DNA of 64,000 nt from Saccopteryx bilineata (Eukaryota; Chordata; Mammalia; Chiroptera; Emballonuridae), in assembly GCF_036850765.1 (NCBI RefSeq), contig NC_089498.1, positions 72,704,305 to 72,768,304 on the forward strand, written 5' to 3'. Shown here piece after piece: positions 21,880 through 32,589 of this stretch. The notes below the pieces were generated by a model. It was not told the origin of the DNA. It made no database searches and worked only from the letters and a program-made list of their open reading frames with translations. The translations under genes and the position numbers were made by a program. Every line of letters begins with the position of its first letter. The first letter of the stretch is position 1.

Positions 21880-22850
21880 TATAGGCAACTAAGCATCCTC
21901 GGGCTGCGTCTCCCAGAACTGAGAGAAGTGGCCAAGCCAGGGTCCCCTCGCCTGGCGCAAGGGGCCAGCCTCACCCGTCTACCCCACCCCCCCCCCAAGC
22001 GCCCGCAGCCAATGGCTCCTCGTCGCCGGCCCTCCGCTCTCCCGGCAGGCGGGGACTGGGGAGAATAAAGCGGGCAGAGAAAAGAACGCTGTGATGACAG
22101 AGGGCCGGGGACTCCCGCGCCTTCCGGAGCCCAAGAGGCACCCTCTGGGGCACGCGTCTTCTGCTACCCAGAGCGGAAGCAAACCCCGAAAGTGTCATTT
22201 CAGGGATGAAGTACACAAAAGCTTCTCCCAGCAGGGGCGCCTCCCGCGGAGAATGGAGGCCCGCCCGGGACCGCTTTCCCGAGCTCCCTATTTCCTGGCA
22301 CCGCCGCTCCCACTACCCCGAGCCAGCCCCCGTCCAGCCGCAGTCTGAGAGTATAAGCCGGCGCGGCACCGGCCCCCAGGACACTGCAGAAGCTCCTGCA
22401 CCCGGTGACCTGGGGGAGGGGAGGGTACGCTGCAGAAAACCGGGACACTTTTCTCCCTCTCTCCCCCAGCCCCTCCAGCGCTTAGCCTCAGGCTACTTTG
22501 CGGGGCACGAAGCGTGGGGCCCCGCTCCGGGCCGCCTTCTGCTCCACTTACGGCGACAATGCCTCCTAGCGCCCTGCGCAGCGCAGTCACGCTCCCTCGG
22601 CCACCGGCGGCGCCCCATGTAACAGCGGCGTGTTGGAGCCGGCAGGGAGGGGCGTGCGGGGCCGGGGCTCTGAGCTTTCGGCCGCCCTGCCAATCGCAGC
22701 GCCAGGACAGGCTCCGGGGCGGGAGCAGACAGCCGGCCAGGCCTCGCGCAACCTAGCAGCGCGCGGGTCCTCATGCCGCGTCCGGGAGCGGCGCGCGCTG
22801 ATGGGCGGCTCGCGCGCTCTCGTGGGTGGATCCGCTTTGTGTACGACTTC
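21880..22850 (-). promoter_or_regulatory. CpG island, probable LRRC20 promoter
   Basis: CpG density rises sharply here compared with both flanks, and the region has CCAAT motifs near 22010 and 22689 and no TATA box that I can see. Its position upstream of the LRRC20 coding exon on the minus strand, divergent from EIF4EBP2, makes it the likely LRRC20 promoter. The transcription start is not determined. Confidence 0.7.
22552..22760 (-). other. LRRC20: Candidate LRRC20 non-coding exon 1
   Basis: On the minus strand the sequence GCATTGTCGCC is followed by a consensus donor GTAAGT (complement of 22546-22551), inside the CpG island. That would make the exon end at 22552 and splice to the acceptor near 14301. 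The 5' limit given is a guess. RNA data are needed to confirm it. Confidence 0.4.
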
Positions 22851-23116
22851 TGGAGGAAAAATGCTTGGGAGGGTGCAGTGTGGACAGGAACGCAGGACTG
22901 AAGTTCCAGATTTGTATTCTCAAGGGAATAGAGTTGAATTAGCCAGATCGGGGTACTTTGAGAAACGTGAAGATGGTGACTAGGAAATTTTTCACGTGAT
23001 GCCCTCAGGCACCCTTTCAGATTTTTAGAGACAATAATTATGGCTGCACTAAGTTACTTCACCTTTCTAAATCCTAATGTTCCCCTCTCTAAAATAGGAA
23101 TTAAAATATATAAATA

Positions 23117-23674
23117 CCGTATTTCCCCGAAAATAAGACAGTGTCTTATATTAATTTTTTTGCTCCTAAAGACACGCTAGGTCTTATTTTCAAGGGATGT
23201 CTTCTTTTTCCATGAACAAGAATTCACTTAAAAAAAATACTTTATTGATTTTACAGAGACAGGAGAGAAAGAGGAGCATGGAATGGGAAATAACAACTCA
23301 TAGTTGCTTCAGGCTAGTTGTTCACTGATTGCTTGCTGTATGTGCCTTGACCTGGAAAGCCCAGGGTTTCGAACCGGCAACCTTGGCATTCCAAGCTGAA
23401 GGTTTATCCACTGTGCCACCGCAGGCCAGGCAAGAATTCACTTTTATTGTTGAACAAAAAAATCAATATTTACTCCTATACTGTAGTCATGTTATCACAA
23501 ACATCAGCATAACCAGCCAAACTCTGAATTCCATCAAGAATTTCTTGTGACTATTTCAATGTACAACAATCTACCATTTCCTCAAAAATAAGACAGTGTC
23601 TTATATTAACTTTTGCTCCTAAAGACGCGCTAGGTCTTATTTTCGGGGGATGTCTTATTTTCAGGGAAACAGGG
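23117..23674. mobile_element. Tc1/mariner-like element with decayed transposase tail, SINE-interrupted
   Basis: The terminal repeats begin CCGTATTTCCCCGAAAATAAGA and its reverse, although the right end has decayed to ...CAGGGAAACAGGG. TA dinucleotides flank both ends (23115-23116, 23675-23676). The minus strand between holds an open stretch reading EILDGIQSLAGYADVCDN, which I take to be a transposase C-terminal remnant. A SINE at 23230-23430 splits it. Confidence 0.75.
23230..23430 (-). repeat. Short bat SINE inserted in the mariner-like element
   Basis: Antisense copy of the short subtype. The target duplication CAAGAATTCACTT is at 23217-23229 and 23431-23443. Confidence 0.9.
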
Positions 23675-24299
23675 TACCTACTTCATTGTCATTGTGAGGA
23701 TTAACACATGAAATATTGAGGTTGTGATGCCCAACATGAGAGCTCAGGGAAGGGTAGCAGCTTCACAGACCTTCATTTATAGAGGACTCACACTCTTCAC
23801 CAGGCTCTATAGGGATGATGAAAGAAATGAGGCCCCTAACTCAACCAGTGAGGATGATCAACGAGTCAAATGCTCTAATAAACAGAAACATGTATTAAAT
23901 GTGTGGGAGTCCTGAAGAAAGAACATTTAATTCTGCCTGTGGAGAACGGGAACACATTCCCTTGGGCTTTGATGACTCCTTCTCAGGAAGACTATGGAAG
24001 CCTTTCCTCAACCTCATCATCACTGTACCTCTGCAACATACCATATGTACCAGATACCAGACATAAATAAATGGATCAAGTCCTGTTATGCCCAAGCTAA
24101 GCTCCTTATTACTCTGGACAAAGCAGGCCCTGCTACTTCTGTTTCACTTATAATTGCCCTAACATTTCTGGCAAATTTCCACAAGTGGATGTCTTCTCTC
24201 CCCTGCTAGGCCAAATGCAGACCTGAGATAACCATTGCAGTGCTTCTGTGCATGTTGTAAGGGCTCAGTAATACCGCGGACTGATGGCCCCAACCTGGG

Positions 24300-24545
24300 G
24301 TATCCCACATTCATGCCTTACCTTACCCACTCCCCTTTCTCAGGAATTTCATCCTGGCCCTTCCAACTCCACAGGGACAAAACTCCTTTCCACCTCAAAT
24401 GCCACTTCTATTCCTTGTGTGCTTGTCTCTCCAGAGTACTTACCACATCATGGCCATTATTATGTCATCTCTGCACAAGTCTTTTCTGCCAAGGCTCTGC
24501 CTGATTTGAAATAGCCCAGAGCTTGGCACATGGTAAGTGCTTCTA
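24300..24545 (+). repeat. L2 LINE 3' end
   Basis: The order 'CCACCTCAAATGCCAC', 'ACTTACCACATCATGG' and 'AGCTTGGCACATGGTAAGTGCTTC' is that of the sense L2 3' end. Confidence 0.6.
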
Positions 24546-24554
24546 GTCAGCACT

Positions 24555-25000
24555 TTTTCTCCTGCATAATAAGACACCCCAAAATTTAGAAATGGCTTAA
24601 AGCAATAACTATTGAGTTGAAGATTTTATGGGTCAGCATTTTAGGTTGAGTTTAGTCGGGCAGTTCTTCTGGCCTCAGCTGGACTCCCAACATGCATCTG
24701 GGGTCAGTGGCTAGGCAGCCAGAGGCCTCTGCTTCTGGGAGCGGCTAGCTGTCGACTAGGTCATATGTCTCTCATCCTCTAGAAGGCTAGCCCAGGCTGG
24801 TTCACATGGAGCTTCAGGGTTCTAAGAGCAAGAATGGAATCCGGCAAGGTCTCTCTCAAGGTCTAGGCTCAAAACTGGCACTACATCACTTCCATAGTTA
24901 TATTGGCTAAACCAAGGTACAAATCCCACCCAGATCCAAGGGTGGGGAAATAGACTCCATGTTCTGATGGCAGGAGAAGCAAAATCACTTTGCAAGGAAC
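24555..25000. repeat. Ancient LTR-like interspersed repeat (family not named)
   Basis: The phrase 'AATAAGACACCCCAAAATTTAGAAATGGCTTAAAGCAATAAC' (shortened in sense) and later 'GGGTCAG' and 'CAGTTCTTCTGGCCTC' blocks recur in other mammalian genomes as I recall. Similar copies are at 26380-26700 and 29290-29905. I cannot assign the subfamily or orientation. Confidence 0.5.
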
Positions 25001-25760
25001 AGAAACACAGGGATGGGTAGAGAACTGAACGGTGCTAAATACATATTCCTGCAATACCTAGTGGGTGCTCAGTAAATAATGATGGACAGTTCTAAGATTT
25101 TCAGTCATGATGTTTATACATTTCATTGAACAATCAATTGGCAACACTTTATTTCTTATGTACAAAATATTCACGGTCACTTTCAGTTTCAGAATAACAA
25201 AGGAGGGCTCAGAAAGATAGAGCTGTGCAAGGGGAAGGCACACTAGGTCTTCGCAGCTGGCCCAAACAGTTTCCTCCAAACAACCAGAGCTTCTGTGCAG
25301 GCCTGGGACCTTTAGGGCCTTGGTCCAAGCTGGTCACCTGAGCTGGAAGCTATACACCATTCACCCATGAAAATAAAATGACTTAGATGTTTGCCAGGGC
25401 TTGCACACAGCCCCCTGTTGATGTCCGAAAGCCTTGCAAACTGCCTGCCAGATAGGAAACTTCTTGTGCAATGACAAAATTGTTATCTGGCTGTTTCCTG
25501 CAGGGTTTACCCCTTGCTGAGAAAGATTAATCCTCAGGGCACTTGTGGAAGGGGTATTATCCTGTGCGCAGAGAGAGAAGCTCAATTTCAATGACTGAGA
25601 GCCCGATGGAGACCACTTACCATTTAACAATTGCTAGAACCAATATCAAGACCTGTTTGTTGTTGGAGGTGAAGAGGGGAAGAATCGAGAAGGGCTATTG
25701 GGTTTGGTGATTTGAAAGTTGTTTGTGAACATGGCTAGGGCCTGGACAAGATGACAATAA
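25001..25760. other. Intergenic, no recognised feature
   Basis: No gene or repeat is recognised with confidence between the LTR-like repeat and the MIR/L2 cluster. Confidence 0.45.
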
Positions 25761-26310
25761 CCAAACATTAACAACGCATAGCCACTTAGTATATGCTTCG
25801 GGCACTGTTCTAAGCATTTACACACATTTATTCATTTAACTCTCACAACAGCACTAGTCATCCTACACTCCTTCCCCACCAAGCCTACTGAGTAATTCTT
25901 AGGCTCTAATCACAGAAGAAATAAGATACAATTTGTGGCTACTTTACTCTTTCCCTGAGCAGAGTTCTTCACCTGCACACCCTCTCTCTTTTAAGCCTTC
26001 ATACATATGGAAATCCCTTTAGGTCCTCCTGTGAAGCCCATGTTTTCCCTTTAAGGACTCCCCAATCAAGATAGCTCAGTGCTCCCCACAGTAGTGTATC
26101 TTAGCCTGAGGGAACTTCTCATTTCCTTCTACTGTCATTTTTTTTTTCCTTCTACTGTCTTTGAACAGCTGGAACACCTGCCCTAGAAATACACTCATCC
26201 TATTAAATTTTTAGATCCTCAAAAGGCATTAAAAGCTCTTTGAAAACAATAAGCAGGTTTTTTATTCATCCTTAAAACTCCCTGAGATGCCCAACAGTAC
26301 TTGCATCTCG
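25760..26310. repeat. MIR (antisense) and L2-type fragments
   Basis: 25765-25860 has reverse-MIR blocks ('GGCACTGTTCTAAGCATTTACA', 'TTTAACTCTCACAACAGC'). Downstream, 'CTTCATACATATGGAAATCCC' and 'TTTAAGGACTCCCCAATCAAG' blocks resemble a diverged L2 3' region. Edges are approximate. Confidence 0.45.
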
Positions 26311-26317
26311 AACTAGA

Positions 26318-26700
26318 TCAGTGTTTTTCAATTTACAGGTCATTACCATCAGCAGGTTGAGAAGTCAATTCAGTGCCTGTATGAGTTATCTGTGGCTGCA
26401 TAAGAAATTACACAAAACATAGTGGTTAGAAACATTTACTGTACCGTGGTTTATATGGGTCAGGAATCTAAGCATGGCTTAGCTGGGTCCTCTGGCTCTA
26501 CACTCTCACAGTCTTTAAAGGCTTGGCTAGGACGCATCCTTCTCCTAGTCCACTCGCATGGTTGCTAGCAGGATTCAGTTCTCCTGGGCTGTTGGTCCTC
26601 ATAAGCTGTCAGCAAGAGCCCTCCCTCAGGTATTTGCCATGTGGGTCTTTCCATAGAGGTTCCTGAGCAAGCAAGGTGGCAGGAAAGGACAAAGAGACAC
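26318..26700. repeat. Small hAT-like fragment plus LTR-like repeat
   Basis: 26321-26378 resembles the ancient hAT end CAGTGTTTTTCAA...GGTTGAGAAGTCAATT. From 26385 the repeat resembles that at 24555-25000 (GTTATCTGTGGCTGCATAAG, GGGTCAGGAATCTAAGCATGG in part). Confidence 0.45.
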
Positions 26701-27109
26701 AGAAGAGACCAGTGTCCAAAAATGCAAGGGAGGAGAAAGGGTTGAGAAAAAGAGAACAGGCAGATAAGGACCAAAGTGGCCACTGGATGGGGACATCCAA
26801 GTATCTTCTCTGCAATGGAGCCACCTGAAGTGACTGAGGAGTGAAAGAATGGGGATGAGAAACAGCAGCAAGTGCAGACAACTCCAGGAAGTGCAGCTGG
26901 AACGATGGGTCATGGGCCGGGAGCACGGCCAGAGCTAGGAAGCGCCTTAGCACCTGGGGAGGGATATTGAACGCTATAGAGACTTCGGCGTGTTTAACCT
27001 CTGATGGCCAAAAGTCAGGGGACACAGTTGGATACAGGAGAGCACAAGTCTAACCACTGAAGCCCCTCAACCTTGTTTTTATAGCATACAATAGAGCCTT
27101 TTGGATAAC

Positions 27110-27755
27110 CCTGTGTCTTAATCTGCTCAGGTGGCCATAACAAAATACCATAAATGGGGGGCTTCAACAACAGAAATTTATTTTATCAGCATTCTGGAGG
27201 CTGAGAAGTTCAAGATGAAGGTGCTAGGCGACTTGGTTTCTGGTGAGGTCTCTCTTCCTGCCTTGCAGATGGCCACCTCACTGTATTCCCACATGGAAAA
27301 GAGAGAGCTCTGATAGCTATCCCTCTTCTTTTTGTGACAGAGACAAAGAGAGGGACAGACAGACAGGAAGGGAGAGAGATGAGAAGCATCAATTCTTTGT
27401 TGCTGCACCTTAGTTGTTCCTTGATTGTTTTCTCATATGTGCCTTGACTGGGGGGGGGGGTACAGCAGACCGAGTGAACCCTTGCTCAAGCCAGTGACCT
27501 TGGGCTCAAACTGGCGACATCAGGGTTTCAAACCTGGGTCCTCCAGGTCCCAGTCCAACGTTCTATCCACTGCGCCATCACCTGGTCGGATGTTCTCCCT
27601 CTTCTTATAAAGGTACCAGCTCTGTTGGATTAGGGCTCCACCCTTCCAACCTCTTTTAACCTTAATTACATACTTAAAGGCCCCATCTTAACACACAGTT
27701 GCATTGTGAGTTAAAGTTTTAACATATGCATTTGAAAGAATATAATTCAGTATGT
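27110..27755 (-). repeat. MLT1/MST-type LTR (ERVL-MaLR), antisense, SINE-interrupted
   Basis: Reverse order blocks are 'AACAAAATACCATAAATGG', 'ACAACAGAAATTTATTTTATC', 'TTCTGGAGGCTGAGAAGTTC', 'TGGTGAGGTCTCTCTTCCTG', then after the SINE 'AGGGCTCCACCC' and 'AAAGGCCCCATCTTAACAC'. These fit an antisense MaLR LTR. Confidence 0.65.
27328..27590 (-). repeat. tRNA-derived bat SINE in the MaLR LTR
   Basis: Antisense copy of the 'AAGCC-AGTGACC' subtype. The flanking duplication CCCTCTTCTT is present on both sides (about 27321 and 27598). Confidence 0.85.
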
Positions 27756-28006
27756 AGCACCCACATATAGTACTCCCCTTTCCACCTTTTATTGGGCCAC
27801 TAAGCATTCTGTGGGTCTTACTGAAACTGCCAAGCTGGGGCTCCCTGCACCTAACTGCAACCTTCCCTTCTCCCCCACATTTTCCATCCTCTGTCTGGGA
27901 GGATGGAAAGTCATAGGAAGGATATTGTTAAGAGTTGCCTGGTGATCAAACTACAAGTTCTTCTTGAAGGAGAAAGGAGTCTGGAGTTTCCAAAAGAAAC
28001 ACATTT

Positions 28007-28417
28007 GGCCCTGGCCGGTTGGCTCAGCGGTAGAGCGTCGGCCTAGCGTGCGGAGGACCCGGGTTCGATTCCCGGCCAGGGCACACAGGAGAAGCGCCCA
28101 TTTGCTTCTCCACCCCTCCGCCGCGCTTTCCTCTCTGTCTCTCTCTTCCCCTCCCGCAGCCAAGGCTCCATTGGAGCAAAGATGGCCCGGGCGCTGGGGA
28201 TGGCTCTGTGGCCTCTGCCCCAGGCGCTAGAGTGGCTCTGGTCGCAACATGGCGACGCCCAGGATGGGCAGAGCATCGTCCCCTGGTGGGCAGAGCATCG
28301 CCCCATGGTGAGCGTGCCGGGTGGATCCCAGTCAGGCGCATGCGGGAGTCTGTCTGACTGTCTCTCCCTGTTTCCAGCTTCAGAAAAATGCAAAAAAAAG
28401 TAAAATAAATAAAAAAA
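28007..28417 (+). repeat. tRNA-derived bat SINE, long 'GCCCTGGCC' subtype, near-intact
   Basis: Sense copy with well-kept tRNA-like head (GGCTCAGCGG and GGGTTCGATTCCC). The target duplication AAAAGAAACACATTT is at 27992-28006 and 28418-28432. It has an extra internal repeat of the GGGCAGAGCATCG unit. High CpG retention suggests a young copy. Confidence 0.94.
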
Positions 28418-28674
28418 AAAAGAAACACATTTATGCCCAGTCCTGGGGAGGTGGCCCATTGTGACAGCTATATGGACATATATTATTCCCAAAACAAATG
28501 CCCCAAAATACACTTTTAGCTTCAGTTGTCCAGATACGTCACAATAAAAGTCAGTTCTTAGGACTACAATATGCACTCTCTCCCAAGGCTTTTTTTAGCC
28601 TCTAACCATTGAACAATCCAGCCCCTATCTATTCCTGCACTGCTCCTGACCCTGAATGTCCTGCCAATCATTTA

Positions 28675-28815
28675 TTTATTCAACAAACACTTACTGAGCA
28701 CCTACATATACCAGGCACTGTTCTGGTCTCTGGGGGGAACAGAGACATAATGGGCTGCTTTCATGGCAGTCTCGTGGAGAGGCAGATATTAATAATCACA
28801 ATTATAATGGTACAG
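28675..28815 (-). repeat. MIR-type SINE fragment, antisense
   Basis: 'CAACAAACACTTACTGAGCACC', 'CCAGGCACTGTTCTGG' and 'AATAATCACAATTATAATGG' blocks (partial) are reverse MIR-like. Confidence 0.55.
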
Positions 28816-28874
28816 GTCATGTGGAGGTGAGGCACACACTGGTTGAGGGCCTCTGATAAGAAGGTGGAGCCTTG

Positions 28875-29094
28875 CCTGACCTGTGGTGGCGCAGTGGATA
28901 AAGATTCGACCTGGAAATGCTGAGGTCACGGTTCAAAACCCTGGGCTTGCCTGGTCAAGGCACATATGGGAGTTGATGCTTCCAGCTCCTCCCCTCTGTC
29001 TCTCTCCCTCTCTGTCTATCTCTCTCCCTTTCTCTCTCCTCTCTAAAATGAATAAATAAAATTTTTTAAAAATTTAAAAAAAAAGAAAAAGAAA
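28875..29094 (+). repeat. Short bat SINE, 'CCTGACCTGTGGTGG' subtype
   Basis: Sense copy with a 17-bp perfect target duplication AAGAAGGTGGAGCCTTG (28858-28874 and 29095-29111). Confidence 0.95.
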
Positions 29095-29289
29095 AAGAAG
29101 GTGGAGCCTTGGCAGACAGGGTAGGAAAGGTCTGCCCTGGGACCATTCTCCCGGGTGGGATGAGAACAAGAAGAGATGAGTAAGAGTCAACTAGGTGGAT
29201 ATTAGGAAATATAGTTGTTTTCTATCCTGCATTTAGAAAATAGTAACAATTTTACACAGCCTTAACAAAAAACAAGAAAACAAACTTAG

Positions 29290-29905
29290 CATCTGAAAAC
29301 AATACATTTATTATCTCACAGTGTGTGTGAGTCAGGAGTCCAGGTGTGGCCTCGCTGGGTGCTTAGCAAGGCTGCAGGCGAGGTGCCAGCCAGTCCTGCA
29401 CTTCCACACAGAGCTCCAGCAGTGGAACTGCCAGGCCACTCCCAGGTTCACTCAGGTTGTTAGCAAACTCACTTCCTTGTGACTGGAGGACTCATACAGC
29501 TGCTTTCTCTTTTTCTTTTCAAAAAAAAATTTTAACTTTTATTTGTTGATCTGAGAGAAAGAGAGACATCAATTTGTTGTTTCACTTATTTATGCAGTCA
29601 TTGATTGACTCTTGTATGTGCTCTGCCAAGGAATTGAACCCACGACCTTGGTGGATGGGGACAACACTCTATCAAACTGAGCTACCCAGCCAGGGCCAGC
29701 AGCTTGCTTTTTCAAAGCCAGCAATGGAGGGGGAGACTAGTGAGCCTGTTAGCAAGATGGAGTCTTACATAACATAATCACAGAGGCAACTTTTCATCAT
29801 CTCTGCCTTATTCTATTGGTTAGAAGCAAGTCACAGGCCCCACCCCCAACTCAAGGATGTGAACACCAGGAAGTGAAGATCATGGGGGTCAGCCTAATGC
29901 CTGGT
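29290..29905. repeat. Ancient LTR-like repeat, SINE-interrupted
   Basis: 29290-29509 and 29698-29905 form one element related to 24555-25000. The right part carries 'TTCTATTGGTTAGAAGCAAGTCAC', a phrase I associate with an old mammalian interspersed repeat. Confidence 0.5.
29510..29697 (-). repeat. Old VES-like tRNA SINE, antisense
   Basis: Reverse of the subtype with GTTTCACTTATTTATGCA and AATTGAACCCACGACC blocks and a CAGCCAGGGCC end. Imperfect flanking CAGCTGCTTTCT/CAGCAGCTTGCT. Confidence 0.75.
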
Positions 29906-31055
29906 CACCACAGAGAAAAACCAGGCAGCAGGACTAGCATGTGCAAAGGCCCTGTGATGAGAGGGAACATGGTCCATTTGAGAAACAGGAGCACAGAAAG
30001 TAAGAGAAAGAAAGGTAAGAGATGAGGCCAGACCAGGGAGGGACTTAATCAAAATTCTGAGAGCAATGGAGTGCCATGGAAGAGAAGATGGTGATACAAT
30101 CCAAACATACTGTCAGCCGTTGCCACCCCAGGCTTCTGAGCCTAATTCAGCCTAATTCACTAAGGCAGGTGAATCCCATGGCTAGGTGGAAGCTCCACAA
30201 GGTCTGCCCTTGTTCACCTCTTAATCTAGAGCCAGGGTTATACTAGTTGGTGAGTAAATATTTCTGAATGAATTAGTCTGATGGATAGATGAAAACCAGG
30301 TAGCTTGCCAGAGCATAAATGGAGAATCAGATCTCCAGCAATCAAGTCAGAGTTTTCTACTCTGAAACGAACAGGGCACAGACAGTCATTACAAAGAATT
30401 CCCACTGAAAACCCTCAGCTCCACCCAAAAGAGGGCAGAAGCTCCTGAGTGCAGAGAGCCTGTCTCAACTTGGTGAGCAACCACTCTTGGCTCCCATGTG
30501 CTGTATACCATGTCCCTTGCCTCTGGGCTGTGCCTGGCACAGAGCGTGGTACACCATTCATTGTTTGGATGACATTGCATTTCCATTTCAAAAGTGCTCT
30601 CTCTGGTTGGAGCTCAAGCAATCAAAACCAGGCATAGGCCATAGGACATGGTGTGTCCTTAAGTGTATTATCCACTTTTACCTTGCAGGCCAGGGGTAAT
30701 AGAGGGAGTGTTGTACCCATGAAAAATCTTCTACTGAATACTGAGATAAAGAGAGCAGAGAAAGACAGAAACTAAGGTGCTGAATTGTAGTAAATATGCA
30801 GATAATAAATTGACTTCAGTGGAAGACTACATTATGCCTAAATAACTTTGAAAAAGCCATATCTTGTTTTCTAAAATCTGCAACTACAGACTTTTGATGG
30901 TATCACCTGACAAGACCTACAGAGTAGGAAATACTGAGGCTAAAAGCACAGGCTTTGGCATAATACTGCTTTCCTACCTGCCCCTCTTCTCCCAGCCTCA
31001 TGGCCCTTGGTAACTTCTTTTATCTGATTGGTGCCTACCTACCATTTCCATCAGC
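29906..31055. other. Intergenic, no recognised gene
   Basis: No recognised coding sequence. Possible ancient L2/MIR scraps occur near 30220-30270 and 30450-30560 but are too diverged to call. Confidence 0.45.
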
Positions 31056-31250
31056 CAGACCTTGGCTGGACCTGACATTGAGTCCTCAGGCAAGCACTCT
31101 ATGAATGAGAGGTTCCTGCTCTTAATTTTCAGATGCAAGAACATGTCCAGAGTTCATGGTCCTACAGCAGACAGGCAGGAGAGCCAGTATTTGAACCAAG
31201 GCATGTCTGATGTCAAAGCCTGTGCACAGTGGACTGAACTACAGTGAGAG
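31056..31250 (-). repeat. MIR SINE fragment, antisense
   Basis: 'TTTTCAGATGCAAGAACATG', 'AGCCAGTATTTGAACCAAGG' and 'GTCAAAGCCTGTGCAC' blocks are reverse MIR-like. Confidence 0.55.
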
Positions 31251-31276
31251 GCTAGAGAATTTCTAGAGATACAGCA

Positions 31277-31669
31277 TGTTGGGGAAACAAGTTTTAACAA
31301 GTGTTTAGGCTTGCTCGCTTGTATTTTGTCTGACTGGTGCATGAGCACAGGGCACTGCCATGAGTATATAGTCTATGTAAGGCTGCTGGTGCTTGCCCTC
31401 AGGGCAACAGATTGCAAATTGAGGATTTCCTTCCTGCTTGGGAGGGACCACTGTTTGCTATTGTTTGCCAGGGAAGAGGTCCCTCCACCCGCCTGTTTTG
31501 CTGAAGAGTCAGGGAAGTGAAAGAGAAACCGTCTTCCTTGCCTGCTTGCTGGTTTGCCATTGCAAGACTCTAATAAACGAAATGGCCCACCATTTTCTGG
31601 CTCCACAGTTCCTTTACCGTCTGCCTGAATCCAGTGTGAACCTGCATGGCCACAATCACCAGCCTTACA
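31277..31669 (+). mobile_element. Solo LTR of an endogenous retrovirus (copy 2, 393 bp)
   Basis: Begins TGTTGGGG and ends CCTTACA, with a perfect 5-bp target duplication CAGCA (31272-31276 and 31670-31674). It has an AATAAA signal near 31571 and the shared GGCCCACCATTTT block. No internal viral sequence is present, so it is a recombination-derived solo LTR. Confidence 0.9.
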
Positions 31670-31674
31670 CAGCA

Positions 31675-32240
31675 GGTGACCTTGGCAAGCTAGTTTCTCT
31701 GAGGTCACTTCCTCATCTGTAAATGGGCATAATAATACCTACTCTTTTTTAGAAGTTAGGAGTATTAGAGATAAGATCTCTAGAAGGCCTTGTACAGCAC
31801 CTGACTCAGCCTAGATGCCTATATAAGTTATCTATAATTATCATCACCTCTTGAACATATTCTGTCTCTTGTGTTTCAGGAGCTCAGGAAATGGATGCTG
31901 CTTATCCCCAAATGAGTTCAGCAGACATAATGACAAAGAGCGGGTGCCCGTGGGGCATCTGGCACTTTTTATAATGCAGGAGGCCAGCAGGTGCAGGAGA
32001 AAGTACATAGGATGGTCAGCCAGAAACTTGAGCACTTAGGCCCACCCAGCTCCATCTGTTCTGGCTATATGACCTCAGAAAAGTCATAACCTCTTTCAGC
32101 CTCAGCTTCTTTATCTGTATAATATAGATAAGAATAATAAGCAGCTTGCCTCCATCACAGGGCTGTGGCTTGGCTTACGTGAGATAATGGCCTGAAAGTG
32201 CTTTGTAAAATGAAAAAGTGTTATCCAAAGGTAAGGGGCT
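31675..32240 (+). repeat. Two MIR SINE fragments, sense
   Basis: 31675-31830 has 'GTGACCTTGGCAAGC', 'CCTCATCTGTAAATGGGC'. 32030-32240 has 'CTCAGCTTCTTTATCTGTAT', 'TCACAGGGCTGTGG' and 'GTGCTTTGTAAAATG'. Unrelated sequence separates them. Confidence 0.65.
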
Positions 32241-32589
32241 ATTATCCTTATGACAATACAGATCTAGTGTGGGTGGCCTCATTATAGAGCGTGGGGAACG
32301 ATCTTCCTCTCCCCTGGGAAAGACAGAACCAGAGGAGGGAATAGAGCACAAGGTGGCTACAGGGGAGTTAGAAGGAATGAGTTTTGGGAAGCCAGGGTGA
32401 CTAAACAGCGGAATAAGAGACTATAGGAGAAGCACATCTGGGTTGGAGATACCCTGCCCACTTTCATTTTTTAAAAAACTGAAGTTATATTAATAAATGC
32501 TAAAAGTTCCCAAAAAAAGGGCTGCCCAAATGTGGTATAATTTACATGTTCAATCCTAGGACCGTATCAAGTATGGATCTAGGGTACTG

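Noticed and set aside
21568..22068. 166-residue frame in the LRRC20 CpG island
   Set aside because: GC-rich sequence yields long chance frames on both strands. No domain is recognisable.
28007..28090. tRNA gene
   Set aside because: The box A and B-like motifs are the head of a tRNA-derived SINE, followed by a SINE body and A-rich tail with target duplications. All such heads here were treated alike.
28043..28576. 177-residue minus-strand frame as a gene
   Set aside because: It translates the young SINE at 28007-28417 and its flank. Nearly identical peptides arise from every copy of that SINE.
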